From contig JAFKGD010000013.1 of NCBI GenBank assembly GCA_017307855.1, forward strand, positions 186,001-250,000: a DNA stretch of 64,000 nt, read 5' to 3'. The position numbers and the translations under genes were made by a program. Source of the stretch: Burkholderiales bacterium. GTDB lineage: Bacteria > Pseudomonadota > Gammaproteobacteria > Burkholderiales > Burkholderiaceae_C. Shown piece after piece: positions 26,447-35,938 of the stretch. Below the pieces are notes generated by a model that had not been told where the DNA came from, ran no database searches, and saw only the letters and a list, made by a program, of their open reading frames with translations. The first letter of the stretch is position 1. The number at the start of each line of letters is the position of its first letter.

Positions 26447-27313
26447 TCAGTTCAGGCCCATGTCGGCAGCCAGCTGGCGCAGCAGCTCCTGCTCGTCCGG
26501 CACGAACTTGAGGAAGGCGACCTCTTCCTTGTTGATGGTGCGGCGGGCGGCCAGATCGTTCAGGCGCGCATCCAGCGTGGCCCAGTGCGTGGCGCGGTCG
26601 CCCAGGATATAGACCGGCACCTTCGTGATCTGGCGGCTCTTGAGGGTCTCGACGATCTGGAAGAGCTCCCACTCCGTGCCGGTGCCGCCCGGGGCGATCA
26701 CCATGGCGGCCGAATGCTTGATCATCGCGGCTTCACGGATGGCCACGCTGGAGAAGATGAAACCGCTGGTCACGTGGGCGTTGAGTGCAACCTTCGGATC
26801 GCCGCCGTAGGGGCGCAGCGGGTCGGGCGTGGCGGCGCGGTCGTAGTAGGTGGTGTAGCCGACGCTCGGGCCGCCCGCTTCCCTGGCGCCCCGGTTGCCG
26901 GCGTCCATCAGGCCCGGGCCGGCCCCGGTCATGATCGGGTAGCGGCTGCCGTAGCGCGCGGTCCAGGCGTTGGCGAAGGCGCGCACCGACGCGTAGACCG
27001 GGTCGCCATCCCGGATGCGCGAGCTGCCGTAGATGGTGACGAAGCCATTCGGGAACAGCCTCGCCCGGGCCGTGTCGGCGCAGTACACGTCCTGGGCCAT
27101 TTCCTTGGCCGGGATGATGTTCTCCACCCCCATGTAAGGCCCCACGTAGACGGCATTGGGCACGTCGGCGCGCGTCGGGCAATCCAGCGCCAGCGTGGCG
27201 GCCGGCGCCGCTGCGGCCGGTGGCGGTGCGCCGCCGGGTGCGGCGCAGGCGGTCACCAGGGCAAGCAGCGCTGCGCTGGTGAGGAGTCGGGCAAGGCGTG
27301 TTGTCGTTGTCAT
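26447..27313 (-). CDS. LOG-family (lysine-decarboxylase-like) protein with lipoprotein signal
   Basis: The protein has 288 residues. Residues 1-23 form a lipoprotein signal peptide with lipobox LVTAC (Cys23), followed by an Ala/Pro linker. The rest is a Rossmann-type LOG domain: IYGSSRIRDGDP, ITG-type MTGAGPGLMDAGNRGA and the signature PGGTGTEWE. LOG enzymes are cytoplasmic phosphoribohydrolases acting on nucleotide monophosphates, so the export signal is unusual. The ATG at 27313 begins the signal peptide. Confidence 0.82.
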   Translation of the reverse strand: MTTTTRLARLLTSAALLALVTACAAPGGAPPPAAAAPAATLALDCPTRADVPNAVYVGPYMGVENIIPAKEMAQDVYCADTARARLFPNGFVTIYGSSRIRDGDPVYASVRAFANAWTARYGSRYPIMTGAGPGLMDAGNRGAREAGGPSVGYTTYYDRAATPDPLRPYGGDPKVALNAHVTSGFIFSSVAIREAAMIKHSAAMVIAPGGTGTEWELFQIVETLKSRQITKVPVYILGDRATHWATLDARLNDLAARRTINKEEVAFLKFVPDEQELLRQLAADMGLN

Positions 27314-27385
27314 GGCGCTACCGTTCCTTTCGGGGTTGAGTCCGGACTGCTGCAAGAAGTCTGCCAGTGGGCGGGACGAAAAACC

Positions 27386-27391
27386 TAGAAT
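27386..27391 (+). promoter_or_regulatory. -10-like TAGAAT before purE
   Basis: TAGAAT ends eight bases before the purE ATG, so transcription would begin at or next to the start codon. No good -35 is visible. Confidence 0.4.
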
Positions 27392-27399
27392 TCAGGGCA

Positions 27400-27897
27400 A
27401 TGACCTCCATCCTTGCAGGCGTCGTCATGGGTTCCAGCTCCGACTGGGACACCATGCAGCACGCCGTCCAGATTCTTCAGGAATTCGGCATCGCCCACGA
27501 AGCGAAAGTCGTCTCGGCCCACCGCATGCCTGACGACATGTTCGCCTACGCCGAAAGCGCTGCCGGGCGCGGCCTGCGCGTCATCATCGCGGGCGCTGGC
27601 GGCGCGGCCCACCTGCCCGGCATGCTGGCCGCCAAGACCCCCGTGCCGGTGCTCGGCGTGCCGGTCGCCAGCCGCCACCTGCAGGGCGTCGATTCGCTGC
27701 ACAGCATCGTGCAGATGCCCAAGGGCGTGCCCGTGGCCACCTTCGCCATCGGCACGGCGGGTGCAGCCAACGCCGCGCTGTTCGCCGTGGCCATGCTGGC
27801 CACCACCGACGAGCGCCTGCGCACGCAGCTTGAAACGTTCCGCGCGCGCCAGACCGAGGCCGCACGCGCGATGACGCTGCCACCGGTGGCGACATGA
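27400..27897 (+). CDS. purE: N5-CAIR mutase PurE
   Basis: The protein has 165 residues and converts N5-CAIR to CAIR in purine synthesis. [12 protein letters not shown] and [11 protein letters not shown] hold the catalytic and nucleotide-binding residues, and [16 protein letters not shown] is the family signature. The ATG at 27400 was chosen over a longer frame because the family begins there. It overlaps purK by four bases. Confidence 0.96.
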   Translation: MTSILAGVVMGSSSDWDTMQHAVQILQEFGIAHEAKVVSAHRMPDDMFAYAESAAGRGLRVIIAGAGGAAHLPGMLAAKTPVPVLGVPVASRHLQGVDSLHSIVQMPKGVPVATFAIGTAGAANAALFAVAMLATTDERLRTQLETFRARQTEAARAMTLPPVAT

Positions 27898-29111
27898 CCG
27901 TGCATCACGCACTGCTGCCCGGCGCTGCTGCCGAGCGGCCCTCGCGCGAGATCACGCTGGGCGTGATGGGCGGCGGCCAGCTCGGCCGCATGTTCGTGCA
28001 CGCGGCCCAGCAGATGGGCTTCTTCACGGCCGTGCTCGATCCCGATGCCGACAGCCCGGCTGGCCGCGTGAGCCACCACCACGTGCGCGCCGCCTACCTC
28101 GACGAGGCGGGCCTGGCGCAACTGGCGCAGCTGGCCGACGCCATCACCACCGAGTTCGAGAACGTGCCCGCACCGGCGCTCGAACGGCTTGCCGCGCTGC
28201 GACCGGTCGCGCCCGGCGCGCAGGCCGTGGCCATCGCGCAGGACCGCGCGAAGGAAAAGGCCCACTTCGTCGCCTGCGGCGTGCCCTGCGCGCCGCACGC
28301 CGTCATCGAAACCGCGCAGCAACTGGCGGCCGTCGATGCCGCGCTGCTGCCCGGCATCCTCAAGACCGCACGCCTGGGTTACGACGGCAAGGGCCAGGTG
28401 CGCGTGACCACGCGCGAGGCGCTGGCCGAGGCCTGGCACGGCCTGGGCGGCGTGCCGTGCGTGCTCGAGCAGATGCTGCCGCTGGCGGCCGAATGCTCGG
28501 TGATCGTGGCGCGTGGACGCGACGGCGCCATGGTGCATTACGCGCCGCAGGTCAACGAACACCAGAACGGCATCCTCGCGGTCACGCAGGCCTTCCCGGT
28601 CGACGACGCCGGCGTGATCGACGCCGCCCTGGCCGACCAGGCCGTCGCCGCCACGCGCGCCATCGCCGAAGGCATCGGCTACGTCGGCGTGCTGTGCGTC
28701 GAGTTCTTCGTGCTTGAAGACGGCCGGCTGGTCGTCAACGAGATGGCGCCGCGCCCGCACAACAGTGGTCACTACACGATGGACGCGTGCGACCAGTCGC
28801 AGTTCGACCTGCAGGTGCGCGCCCTCGCCGGCCTGCCGCTGGCGCCGCCGCGCCAGCACAGCCCGGCCCTCATGCTCAATCTGCTCGGCGACCTGTGGTT
28901 CGCCGCCGGCAGCGACACTCAGCAATCGCCGCCGTGGGACGCCGTGCTGGCGCTGCCCGGCACGCACCTGCACCTCTACGGCAAGGTCGAGGCGCGGCGC
29001 GGCCGCAAGATGGGCCACCTGAACATCACGGGCGCCACGCCCGAGGCCGTGCGCGCCACCGCGCGCGAGGCTGCGCGGCTGCTGGGCCTGACGTCGGCCA
29101 GCCTCGGCTGA
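27894..29111 (+). CDS. purK: N5-CAIR synthetase PurK
   Basis: The ATP-grasp enzyme has 405 residues and makes N5-CAIR from AIR, ATP and bicarbonate. [12 protein letters not shown] is the N-terminal dinucleotide-like motif, TEFENVP is typical, [13 protein letters not shown] is the ATP-grasp loop and [16 protein letters not shown] the metal site. Coupled to purE by ATGA. Confidence 0.95.
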   Translation: MTVHHALLPGAAAERPSREITLGVMGGGQLGRMFVHAAQQMGFFTAVLDPDADSPAGRVSHHHVRAAYLDEAGLAQLAQLADAITTEFENVPAPALERLAALRPVAPGAQAVAIAQDRAKEKAHFVACGVPCAPHAVIETAQQLAAVDAALLPGILKTARLGYDGKGQVRVTTREALAEAWHGLGGVPCVLEQMLPLAAECSVIVARGRDGAMVHYAPQVNEHQNGILAVTQAFPVDDAGVIDAALADQAVAATRAIAEGIGYVGVLCVEFFVLEDGRLVVNEMAPRPHNSGHYTMDACDQSQFDLQVRALAGLPLAPPRQHSPALMLNLLGDLWFAAGSDTQQSPPWDAVLALPGTHLHLYGKVEARRGRKMGHLNITGATPEAVRATAREAARLLGLTSASLG

Positions 29112-29137
29112 CGCGCGGGCGCCACCCGGATATCGAC

Positions 29138-30136
29138 ATGCTGCTCGACGGCCGCCGCCCCGACGACGTTGCCCGTGCCGCCGACCTGCTGGTGCGCGGT
29201 GACCTGGTGGCTTTCCCCACGGAAACGGTCTACGGCCTGGGCGCCAACGCCGCCGACGATGTGGCCGTGGCGAAGATCTTCGCCGCCAAGGGCCGCCCAG
29301 CCGACCATCCGCTGATCGTGCACGTGGCGGCCGGCGCGGCAGCCGACGCGGCCGTGGCCGCATTCGCCGACCGCGTGCCCGACGCCGCGCGTCGCCTCAT
29401 GCAGGCCTTCTGGCCCGGCCCGCTCACGCTGATCCTGCCGCGCCGCGCGGGTGTGGGCACGGCGTCGGCCGGCGGGCAGGATTCGATCGGGCTGCGCTGC
29501 CCCTCGCATCCGGTGGCCCAGGCCCTGCTGGGCGAATGCGCACGCCAGGGCGTGCACGGCGTCTCGGGCCCCAGTGCCAACCGCTTCGGCCGCGTGAGCC
29601 CGACGACGGCCGCGCACGTGCAGGCCGAGTTCGGCGACAGCGTGGCCGTGCTGGACGGCGGGCCGTGCGACGTCGGCATCGAATCGGCCATCGTCGACTG
29701 CACGCGCGCCGCGCCCGTGCTGCTGCGCCCCGGCGTGCTCACGCGCGCGCAGATCGAAGCCGCGCTGGGCCGGCCGCTGGTGGCCGACGAGGCCGCTGGC
29801 GGAGAGGCGCCGCGGGCCTCGGGCACGCTTGAATCGCATTACGCGCCCAGCGCACGCGTGCGCCTGATGGATGCCCGCTCGCTGCAGGCGGCGCTCGACG
29901 TGCTGGGCGAGGACGCTGCCCACATCGCCGTCTGGTCGCGTGCGCTGCTGCGCAGCCGCTCCGGAAAGATCATCCGCCGCCGCATGCCCGACGACGCGCA
30001 GGCGGTGGCGCAGCAGCTGTTCGCCGTGCTGCGCGAGTTCGACGAGCAGGGCGTCAAGCTGATCTGGATCGAAACCCTGCCCGGCACGCCCGAGTGGGAA
30101 GGCGTGGCCGATCGCCTGCGCCGCGCGGCCGCTTGA
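29138..30136 (+). CDS. L-threonylcarbamoyladenylate synthase (TsaC/Sua5)
   Basis: The protein has 332 residues. The YrdC domain (about 1-200) has FPTETVYGLGANA, AKGRPADHPLIVH and SGPSANRFGRVSPT; the C-terminal Sua5 domain follows after a linker. It makes the threonylcarbamoyl-AMP used for t6A at tRNA position 37. The ATG at 29138 begins the domain 26 bp after purK. tsaB of the same pathway lies 2.5 kb downstream. Confidence 0.93.
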   Translation: MLLDGRRPDDVARAADLLVRGDLVAFPTETVYGLGANAADDVAVAKIFAAKGRPADHPLIVHVAAGAAADAAVAAFADRVPDAARRLMQAFWPGPLTLILPRRAGVGTASAGGQDSIGLRCPSHPVAQALLGECARQGVHGVSGPSANRFGRVSPTTAAHVQAEFGDSVAVLDGGPCDVGIESAIVDCTRAAPVLLRPGVLTRAQIEAALGRPLVADEAAGGEAPRASGTLESHYAPSARVRLMDARSLQAALDVLGEDAAHIAVWSRALLRSRSGKIIRRRMPDDAQAVAQQLFAVLREFDEQGVKLIWIETLPGTPEWEGVADRLRRAAA

Positions 30137-30148
30137 GTCAGCGCGCCT

Positions 30149-31591
30149 TCACTCCCTCGCCGTCCAGTCGACCAGCGCATCGATCGCCGGCCGCAGCGCC
30201 GAAGCGCTGGCGCTGGGGTGGTTGGCGATGATCACCAGTACATAGCGGCGCCCGCTGGCTGCGTGCACGTAGCCGGCCACGCCCGCCACGTCGCGCAGGC
30301 TGCCGGTCTTGAGGTGAGCCGCGCCCTGCGCACGGCTGCGGCGGGCCGTGCCGTCCACTCCAGCGATCGGCAGCGACGCGGCCAGATCCGGCATCACCGG
30401 CGACAGCCAGGCCGACTGCAGCATGCGGCCCATGGCCTGCGCGCTGATGCGGCTGTTGCGCGAGAGGCCCGAGCCGTTGTCGATGACCGGCGGCGGCTCG
30501 GCCGGGCCCATGCGGCTGGCCCACCACTGGCGTACCACGTCGCGTGAGGCGTCGGGCGTGCCGCGTCCGCGCTGGGCCAGGCTGAGCGTGAGGAACAGCT
30601 GCTGCGCCATCACGTTGTTGCTGAACTTGTTGACGTCGCGCACCACCTCGGCCAGCGCGGGCGAAGCCACTTCGAACGCCGGCTTGAGCCCGGCCGGCAC
30701 CTGGCCCTGGCGCACGGTTCCGCGCAACTGGCCGCCGGCCTCGCGCCACAGGCCTTCGATGGCGCGGGCCGCGAAGCCGTCTGGATCCATCGGTGCCACG
30801 GGCCAGGCGCGCTCGCCGCAGGTGGCCGGGTAGACGCCGCCGAAACGGATGCGCGCCGGGTCGCTGAAATCGGCGCCCAGCGTGCCGCGCCAGTCGGCGC
30901 AGGGCTCCAGCCCCAGCGGGACGGTGGCGGGCAGCTGCACGCCGGCCAGCGGCGGCTCGTACTGGATGGTGGCCACGCCCGAGGTGCGGTCGGGCGTGAA
31001 GGTCATCACGATGGAGCGGTAGTTGACCAGCAGCGCATCGGCCGCCGCGTTGTAGGGCCGCGTGGGGTCGCCGTCGAACGCGGCCGCGTCGTGCGGCGGC
31101 AGCTCGAACGCCGTGCGGTCGAGCACGATGTCGCCCGTGATCGAGCGGATGCCGAGGCCCTGCACGCGGCGCAGCAGCAGCCACAGGCGCTCGCTCACCA
31201 GCTTCGGATCGCCCTGGCCGCGGATGTGCAGGTTGCCGTAGAGCGTGCCTTCGCGCACCGCACCTTCGACGAACACCTGCGTCGGCCAGCTGTAGGCGGG
31301 GCCCAGCAGGTCGAGCGCGGCGTACGTGGTCACCAGCTTCATCACCGAGGCCGGATTCACCTGCACCTGCGCGCGCCAGGCCACGCGCGGCGGCTGGCGG
31401 CCCTCGGCGTCGGCCACCCAGGCCACCACGCTGTCGGCCGGCAGGCGCGCGCGGGCCAGCGCGGCCGAGACTTCGGGCGGCAGGGCGGCCTGCGCATGGG
31501 CCGAGGCCCAGGCGGCGGTGGTCAGGGCCAGCGCGGTGATGGCGGCGCGCAGTCTGCGCGGCAGGGGGCGGTGCGACGGGATCGGGGGCAT
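30149..31591 (-). CDS. dacB: D-Ala-D-Ala carboxypeptidase/endopeptidase, PBP4 family
   Basis: The protein has 480 residues with a signal peptide (to about residue 34). The penicillin-binding triad is present: SVMK (residues 82-85), SNN in NKFSNNVMAQ and KTG in HLKTGSLRD. The long insert between the first two motifs is typical of class C PBP4, a periplasmic enzyme that trims and opens peptidoglycan cross-links. Convergent with tsaC and divergent from a DMT permease. Confidence 0.93.
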   Translation of the reverse strand: MPPIPSHRPLPRRLRAAITALALTTAAWASAHAQAALPPEVSAALARARLPADSVVAWVADAEGRQPPRVAWRAQVQVNPASVMKLVTTYAALDLLGPAYSWPTQVFVEGAVREGTLYGNLHIRGQGDPKLVSERLWLLLRRVQGLGIRSITGDIVLDRTAFELPPHDAAAFDGDPTRPYNAAADALLVNYRSIVMTFTPDRTSGVATIQYEPPLAGVQLPATVPLGLEPCADWRGTLGADFSDPARIRFGGVYPATCGERAWPVAPMDPDGFAARAIEGLWREAGGQLRGTVRQGQVPAGLKPAFEVASPALAEVVRDVNKFSNNVMAQQLFLTLSLAQRGRGTPDASRDVVRQWWASRMGPAEPPPVIDNGSGLSRNSRISAQAMGRMLQSAWLSPVMPDLAASLPIAGVDGTARRSRAQGAAHLKTGSLRDVAGVAGYVHAASGRRYVLVIIANHPSASASALRPAIDALVDWTARE

Positions 31592-31598
31592 GCGCCGG

Positions 31599-31604
31599 AT
31601 TATC
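31599..31604 (-). promoter_or_regulatory. -10-like GATAAT before dacB
   Basis: GATAAT lies seven bases upstream of the dacB ATG, which places the transcript start at the start codon. Confidence 0.4.
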
Positions 31605-31654
31605 CCGGCCCACCCGGTGCGGTCCGCCTCCGGCGCCGGCGTGGGCCGCCGGGG

Positions 31655-31671
31655 CGCGGGATAATCCCGCG
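31655..31671 (+). promoter_or_regulatory. Palindrome with -10-like GATAAT abutting a DMT gene start
   Basis: CGCGGGAT-A-ATCCCGCG is a perfect palindrome directly before the ATG at 31672; GATAAT inside it ends six bases before the start. It could be promoter and operator together. Confidence 0.4.
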
Positions 31672-32646
31672 ATGCGTCTTTCTCCCCGCGCCGCCGGCCT
31701 GCTGGCGGCGGTCGTCACCGTGGCCGTCTGGACGGGTTTCGTCATCTCGGCCCGGGCCTCGGCCCGCTACACACTGACCCCGTTCGACATCGCCTTCCTG
31801 CGCTTCGTGGGCGCGGGACTGGTGCTGCTGCCCTGGGGCTTTTGGCTGCTGCGCCGCCACGGCTTGCGCGGCAGCCTGGGCGTCTCGCCGCTGCCTCTGG
31901 GCCTGACGGCCGGCGTCGGGCTGACGGCGGGCCTGCTGTATTCGCTGGGGGCCTACTCGGCGTTCTTCCTGGCACCTGCCGCCCACGGCGCGGTGTTGAT
32001 GCCCGGCAGCCTGCCGCTGTGGACCACGCTGCTGGCGGCGTTCTTCCTGGGTGACCGCATCACGCCACTGCGCGCCGCGGGCCTGGCGCTGATCGTGGCG
32101 GGCGACCTGATGGTGGGCGGCCCCAGCCTGCTGCAGGCGTTCTCGGGCGACGGCGGGCGCGTGTGGATCGGCGACCTGCTGTTCATGGGGGCGGCCTTCA
32201 GCTGGGGCTGCTACACGATGCTGGTGCGGCGCCATCGCCTCGACGCGGTGCACGCCACCATCGCGGTCGTGGCCTTCATGGCCGTGACCTATGTGCCGGC
32301 CTACGCCCTGCTGGCGCTCACGGGCACCGTGGCCAGCGGCCTGGCGGCCGCGCCGTGGCTGGAGATCGTCACGCAGATGGTGCTGCAGGGCCTGCTGTCG
32401 GTGGTGGTGTCGGGCATCAGCTTCACACTGATGGTGCAGTACTGGGGGCCGGTGCGCTCCACGATGGTGACGGCCTCGGTGCCCGTGCTGTCGGCGCTGG
32501 GCGCGGTGGCACTGCTGGGCGAGCCGCTGTACTGGAACCTGCTGGCCGGCCTCGCGCTGGCCACCACCGGCATCGTTCTGGGCGTGCTGTCGTCCCGCGC
32601 GTCGCCCGCGCCCGTCGCGGCGGCGCCGCAGGAGGCCCTCCGATGA
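31672..32646 (+). CDS. DMT/EamA-family permease
   Basis: The protein has 324 residues and ten predicted helices in two EamA repeats. FVISARASARYTLTPFDIAFLRFVG opens the first; GAAFSWGCYTMLVRRH and LGEPLYWNLLAGLALATTG are in the second. Substrate unknown. Its stop overlaps the tsaB start (ATGA). Confidence 0.87.
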   Translation: MRLSPRAAGLLAAVVTVAVWTGFVISARASARYTLTPFDIAFLRFVGAGLVLLPWGFWLLRRHGLRGSLGVSPLPLGLTAGVGLTAGLLYSLGAYSAFFLAPAAHGAVLMPGSLPLWTTLLAAFFLGDRITPLRAAGLALIVAGDLMVGGPSLLQAFSGDGGRVWIGDLLFMGAAFSWGCYTMLVRRHRLDAVHATIAVVAFMAVTYVPAYALLALTGTVASGLAAAPWLEIVTQMVLQGLLSVVVSGISFTLMVQYWGPVRSTMVTASVPVLSALGAVALLGEPLYWNLLAGLALATTGIVLGVLSSRASPAPVAAAPQEALR

Positions 32647-33374
32647 ATGCCACCGCACCGGGACGACCGCTGCGCCTGCTGGCCATCGACACCAGCACCT
32701 CGCAGATGTCGGTGGCCGTGGGCGACGGCACGCGCGTGTGGGAGCACAGCGGCGAGGGCGGCGCGCAGGCGTCGTCCGCGCTCATCCCCACGGTGCAATC
32801 GTTGCTGCGCGAAGCGGGGCTCGCGCTGGCCGACCTCGACGCCATTGCCTTCGGGCGCGGGCCGGGTTCGTTCACGGGACTGCGCACCGCATGCGCCGTC
32901 GCGCAGGGGCTGGGCTTCGGCGCGGGCGTGAAGCTGCTGCCCGTCGACACCCTGCTGGCCGTGGCCGAGGACGCCCGAGCGCGCCACGGCGTGCAGCGCG
33001 TGGTGGCCGTGATCGACGCGCGCATGGACGAGGTCTATGCCGCCGCACACGACCTTGCCGCCTTCGAGGCCGGCGGTGCCGTCGCATCGCCGCTGCTGCA
33101 CGCGCCCGAAGCCGTGCAGGTGCCCGAGGGCTGGGTCATCGCCGGCAACGCCGAGGCCCCCTACGGAGCGCGGCTGGCGCCCGCGCACGCCAGCGCGGCG
33201 CGGCTGCCGGCCTTGCCCACGGCCGCCGCCATGCTGCGGCTGGCGCCCGCGCTGCTGGCGCGCGGCGAAGCGGTGCCGGCCGAGCAGGCCATGCCTGCCT
33301 ACATCCGCGATAAAGTGGCGCAGACCACGGCGGAGCGCGAAGCCGCGCGCGCCGCCGCCCCGGCACCGCGCTGA
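32643..33374 (+). CDS. tsaB: tRNA t6A-pathway protein TsaB
   Basis: The protein has 243 residues with an ASKHA fold. LAIDTSTSQMSVAV starts it and FGRGPGSFTGLRTACAVAQG is the diagnostic TsaB segment. It forms the TsaBDE complex that transfers threonylcarbamoyl to tRNA. It lacks its own catalytic metal site, as expected. It precedes rimI by 32 bp, a common arrangement. Confidence 0.94.
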   Translation: MNATAPGRPLRLLAIDTSTSQMSVAVGDGTRVWEHSGEGGAQASSALIPTVQSLLREAGLALADLDAIAFGRGPGSFTGLRTACAVAQGLGFGAGVKLLPVDTLLAVAEDARARHGVQRVVAVIDARMDEVYAAAHDLAAFEAGGAVASPLLHAPEAVQVPEGWVIAGNAEAPYGARLAPAHASAARLPALPTAAAMLRLAPALLARGEAVPAEQAMPAYIRDKVAQTTAEREAARAAAPAPR

Positions 33375-33406
33375 CGGCGCGCCGAGCCCGCGTGCCACCG
33401 CCCACG

Positions 33407-33874
33407 ATGAACGCCATCCTGCAACCCCTGGAAGCCCGCTTCGAGCCGCTCACGCCCGCGCGGCTGGACGCGTTGCTGGCCGTCGAACAGCAGGCCTATC
33501 CGTTCCCGTGGTCGCGCGGCAACTTCACCGACTCCATCGAAGCCGGCTATGAGGCGCAACTGCTCATGGCCGGCGACACGCTGCTGGGCTACTTCGTGGC
33601 CATGAAGGGCGTGGACGAAGTCCACCTGCTCAACATCACCGTCGCCCCCGCCCACCAGCGCCAGGGCTGGGCCCAGCTCATGCTGGACGCGCTGGCCACC
33701 TGGTCGCGCGGCCAGGGCGCGCAGTGGCTGTGGCTCGAAGTGCGCGTGAGCAACACGCGCGCGCTGTCGGTCTACGAGGCCAATGGCTTCCGGCGCGTTG
33801 GCGAGCGGCGCAACTACTATCCGGCCGGCGAGGGCCAGCGCGAGCACGCGGTGGTCATGAGCCTGCGCCTGTGA
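33407..33874 (+). CDS. rimI: Ribosomal-protein-alanine N-acetyltransferase RimI
   Basis: The GNAT enzyme has 155 residues and acetylates the N-terminus of ribosomal protein S18. VEQQAYPFPWSRGNF is typical of RimI, LLNITVAPAHQRQGWAQ is the acetyl-CoA loop and SVYEANGFRRVGERRNYY the C-terminal signature. The ATG at 33407 was preferred to an upstream GTG on family length. Confidence 0.93.
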   Translation: MNAILQPLEARFEPLTPARLDALLAVEQQAYPFPWSRGNFTDSIEAGYEAQLLMAGDTLLGYFVAMKGVDEVHLLNITVAPAHQRQGWAQLMLDALATWSRGQGAQWLWLEVRVSNTRALSVYEANGFRRVGERRNYYPAGEGQREHAVVMSLRL

Positions 33875-33921
33875 GCGGCCGGCGCTCGCACGGCGACTCC
33901 ACGACAGGAACCCACGATCCC

Positions 33922-34791
33922 ATGAGCCTCGAACTCGACGACCGCCAGCGCGCCATGCTCGCCGAGATGGGCGTGCGCGTGTGGCAGCCGCGCGTGGCGC
34001 GGCCGGTGCCCGATGACGCAGCGCCACCCGAACCCGTGACGGCCCAGGCCGTGGCCGAGCCCCCCGTGGCACGCCCGCAGGCCGCGCCGGCCCCGGCAAT
34101 GCGCACGCCGGTGCCTGCGCCCGCACCCGCCGCGCCGGTGCCCGTGCGCGCGGCCACCGAGGCCAGGCGCCCCATGGGCATCGAGAACATGAGCTGGCCC
34201 GCGCTCGAAGCCGCCGTGGCCGGCTGCACCGCCTGCAAGCTGTGCGAGCGCCGCCGCAACACCGTGTTCGGTGTCGGCCAGCCGCCCGCCCTGCCGGGCG
34301 CCGCGCCGCGCGCCGACTGGATGATCATCGGCGAGGCGCCGGGCGAGAACGAAGACCTGCAGGGCGAGCCCTTCGTCGGCCAGGCCGGCCGGCTGCTCGA
34401 CAACATGCTGCGCGCCATGGGCCTGGCGCGCGACCGCAACGTCTTCATCGCCAACGTGCTCAAGTGCCGCCCGCCCGGCAACCGCAATCCCGAGCCGGAG
34501 GAAGTGGCGCAGTGCGAGCCCTACCTGATGCGCCAGGTCGAGCTGGTACAGCCGCGCGTGATCCTGGCCATGGGCCGCTTCGCCGTGCAGTCGCTGCTGC
34601 GCACGCAGGAGCCGATCGGGCGCCTGCGCGGCCGCCCGCACCAGTACCAGGGCGTGCCGGTGATCGTCACCTACCACCCGGCCTACCTGCTGCGCAACCT
34701 GCCCGACAAGGCCAAGGCCTGGGCCGACCTGTGCCTGGCGATGTCGCTGATGGATGCGGCGGGCGCCGAGGGCGGCGGCGCGGCGCGCTGA
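33922..34791 (+). CDS. Family 4 uracil-DNA glycosylase, Fe-S type
   Basis: The protein has 289 residues. Residues 30-85 are an Ala/Pro-rich linker; the catalytic domain follows. The 4Fe-4S cysteines are in CTACKLC and in KCRPPGNRN..QCEPYL, and GEAPGENEDLQGEPF and TYHPAYLLR are the active-site motifs. It removes uracil from DNA. It follows rimI by 47 bp in the tsaB-rimI group. Confidence 0.92.
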   Translation: MSLELDDRQRAMLAEMGVRVWQPRVARPVPDDAAPPEPVTAQAVAEPPVARPQAAPAPAMRTPVPAPAPAAPVPVRAATEARRPMGIENMSWPALEAAVAGCTACKLCERRRNTVFGVGQPPALPGAAPRADWMIIGEAPGENEDLQGEPFVGQAGRLLDNMLRAMGLARDRNVFIANVLKCRPPGNRNPEPEEVAQCEPYLMRQVELVQPRVILAMGRFAVQSLLRTQEPIGRLRGRPHQYQGVPVIVTYHPAYLLRNLPDKAKAWADLCLAMSLMDAAGAEGGGAAR

Positions 34792-34903
34792 GCCGCGCGC
34801 ATTCGTTCATCGACATACCGCATATTGGGCCGACCGAATTGCCGGTCCCGGGGGCCGAACCTAGAGTGGGTGCTCGTCCAACATTGCCCCACCGAGACAG
34901 CCC

Positions 34904-35917
34904 ATGCGCGTTTGCAGCACCCCGTTGCTCAGGAAATTCTGGTACTGCGTCGCCCCCAGTGCCGACCTCACCGACCGCCCGCTGGGCACTCGCGTGCTCG
35001 ACCAGCCCGTGGCCCTGTGGCGCGACACCGATGGCACGGCGCGTGCCGTGATCGACCGCTGCCTGCACCGCACGGCCCGCCTGTCGCTGGGCACGGTGCA
35101 CGGCGGCAACATCGTCTGCCCCTATCACGGCTGGACATTCAACGGCCATGGCCAGTGCGTGAAGGTGCCACAGCTCGTCGAGCACCGTCCCAACCCTTTC
35201 GGCGTTGAGGCCTACCACTGCGCCGAGCGCTACGGCTACGTGTGGGTGGCGCTGGAAGAGCCGCTGTTCGACATTCCCGCGATTGCCGAGTTCGGCCAGC
35301 CGGGCTGGCGGCAGGTGCACGAGTTCCACGAGGTGTGGAATGCCAGTCCGCAGCGCATCATCGAGAACGCGTTCGATCCGGCGCACATCAGCTTCGTGCA
35401 CAAGGACAGTTTCGGCCGGGACGATCCGTCGATCGATCCGTTCCGCATCGACGACACACCCGACGGCTTCGTTTTCACCAACGTGGTCAAGGTGGTCAAC
35501 GCCGAGCACATGAAGGCCGCGCTCGCCATGAACGACGACGAGACCACGCGCGACTCGAGCAACCGTTTCCACCTGCCCTTCTCGCGCGTGGGCCGCATCG
35601 TCTATCCCAACGGGCTGGTGCATATCCTGTGCACCTTCCTCACCCCCATCGACGACACGCGCACGCGCTTCACCCAGTTCGTGGTGCGCAACGACACCGA
35701 GGCCGACGTGCCGGCCGACACCGTGGTGGCGTTCGACCGGCAGGTGACGCGGGAGGACCTGGGCATTCTGGAGAGCACCGATCCCGATGTGCCGCTCGAT
35801 CGCAGCGAAGGCACGGAAGTCCACATGATGTCGGACCGCCCCGGCGTGGCCATGCGCCGCCAGCTGCGCGCCCTGATGCAGCAGCACACGCCGCCGGAGT
35901 CGGCCGCGGCCACCTGA
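34904..35917 (+). CDS. Rieske non-heme iron oxygenase (VanA/Pobmo-like)
   Basis: The protein has 337 residues. The Rieske centre is Cys53, His55, Cys72 and His75 (CLH, CPYH). The mononuclear iron site is in ENAFDPAHISFVH (Asp158 nearby, His161, His166). The size and one-subunit form fit oxygenases that demethylate or hydroxylate aromatic compounds. No reductase gene is adjacent, so electrons come from elsewhere. The substrate is not visible. It converges with a LysR gene. Confidence 0.87.
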   Translation: MRVCSTPLLRKFWYCVAPSADLTDRPLGTRVLDQPVALWRDTDGTARAVIDRCLHRTARLSLGTVHGGNIVCPYHGWTFNGHGQCVKVPQLVEHRPNPFGVEAYHCAERYGYVWVALEEPLFDIPAIAEFGQPGWRQVHEFHEVWNASPQRIIENAFDPAHISFVHKDSFGRDDPSIDPFRIDDTPDGFVFTNVVKVVNAEHMKAALAMNDDETTRDSSNRFHLPFSRVGRIVYPNGLVHILCTFLTPIDDTRTRFTQFVVRNDTEADVPADTVVAFDRQVTREDLGILESTDPDVPLDRSEGTEVHMMSDRPGVAMRRQLRALMQQHTPPESAAAT

Positions 35918-35938
35918 AGGCCGGCCGGGCGGCCCGAC

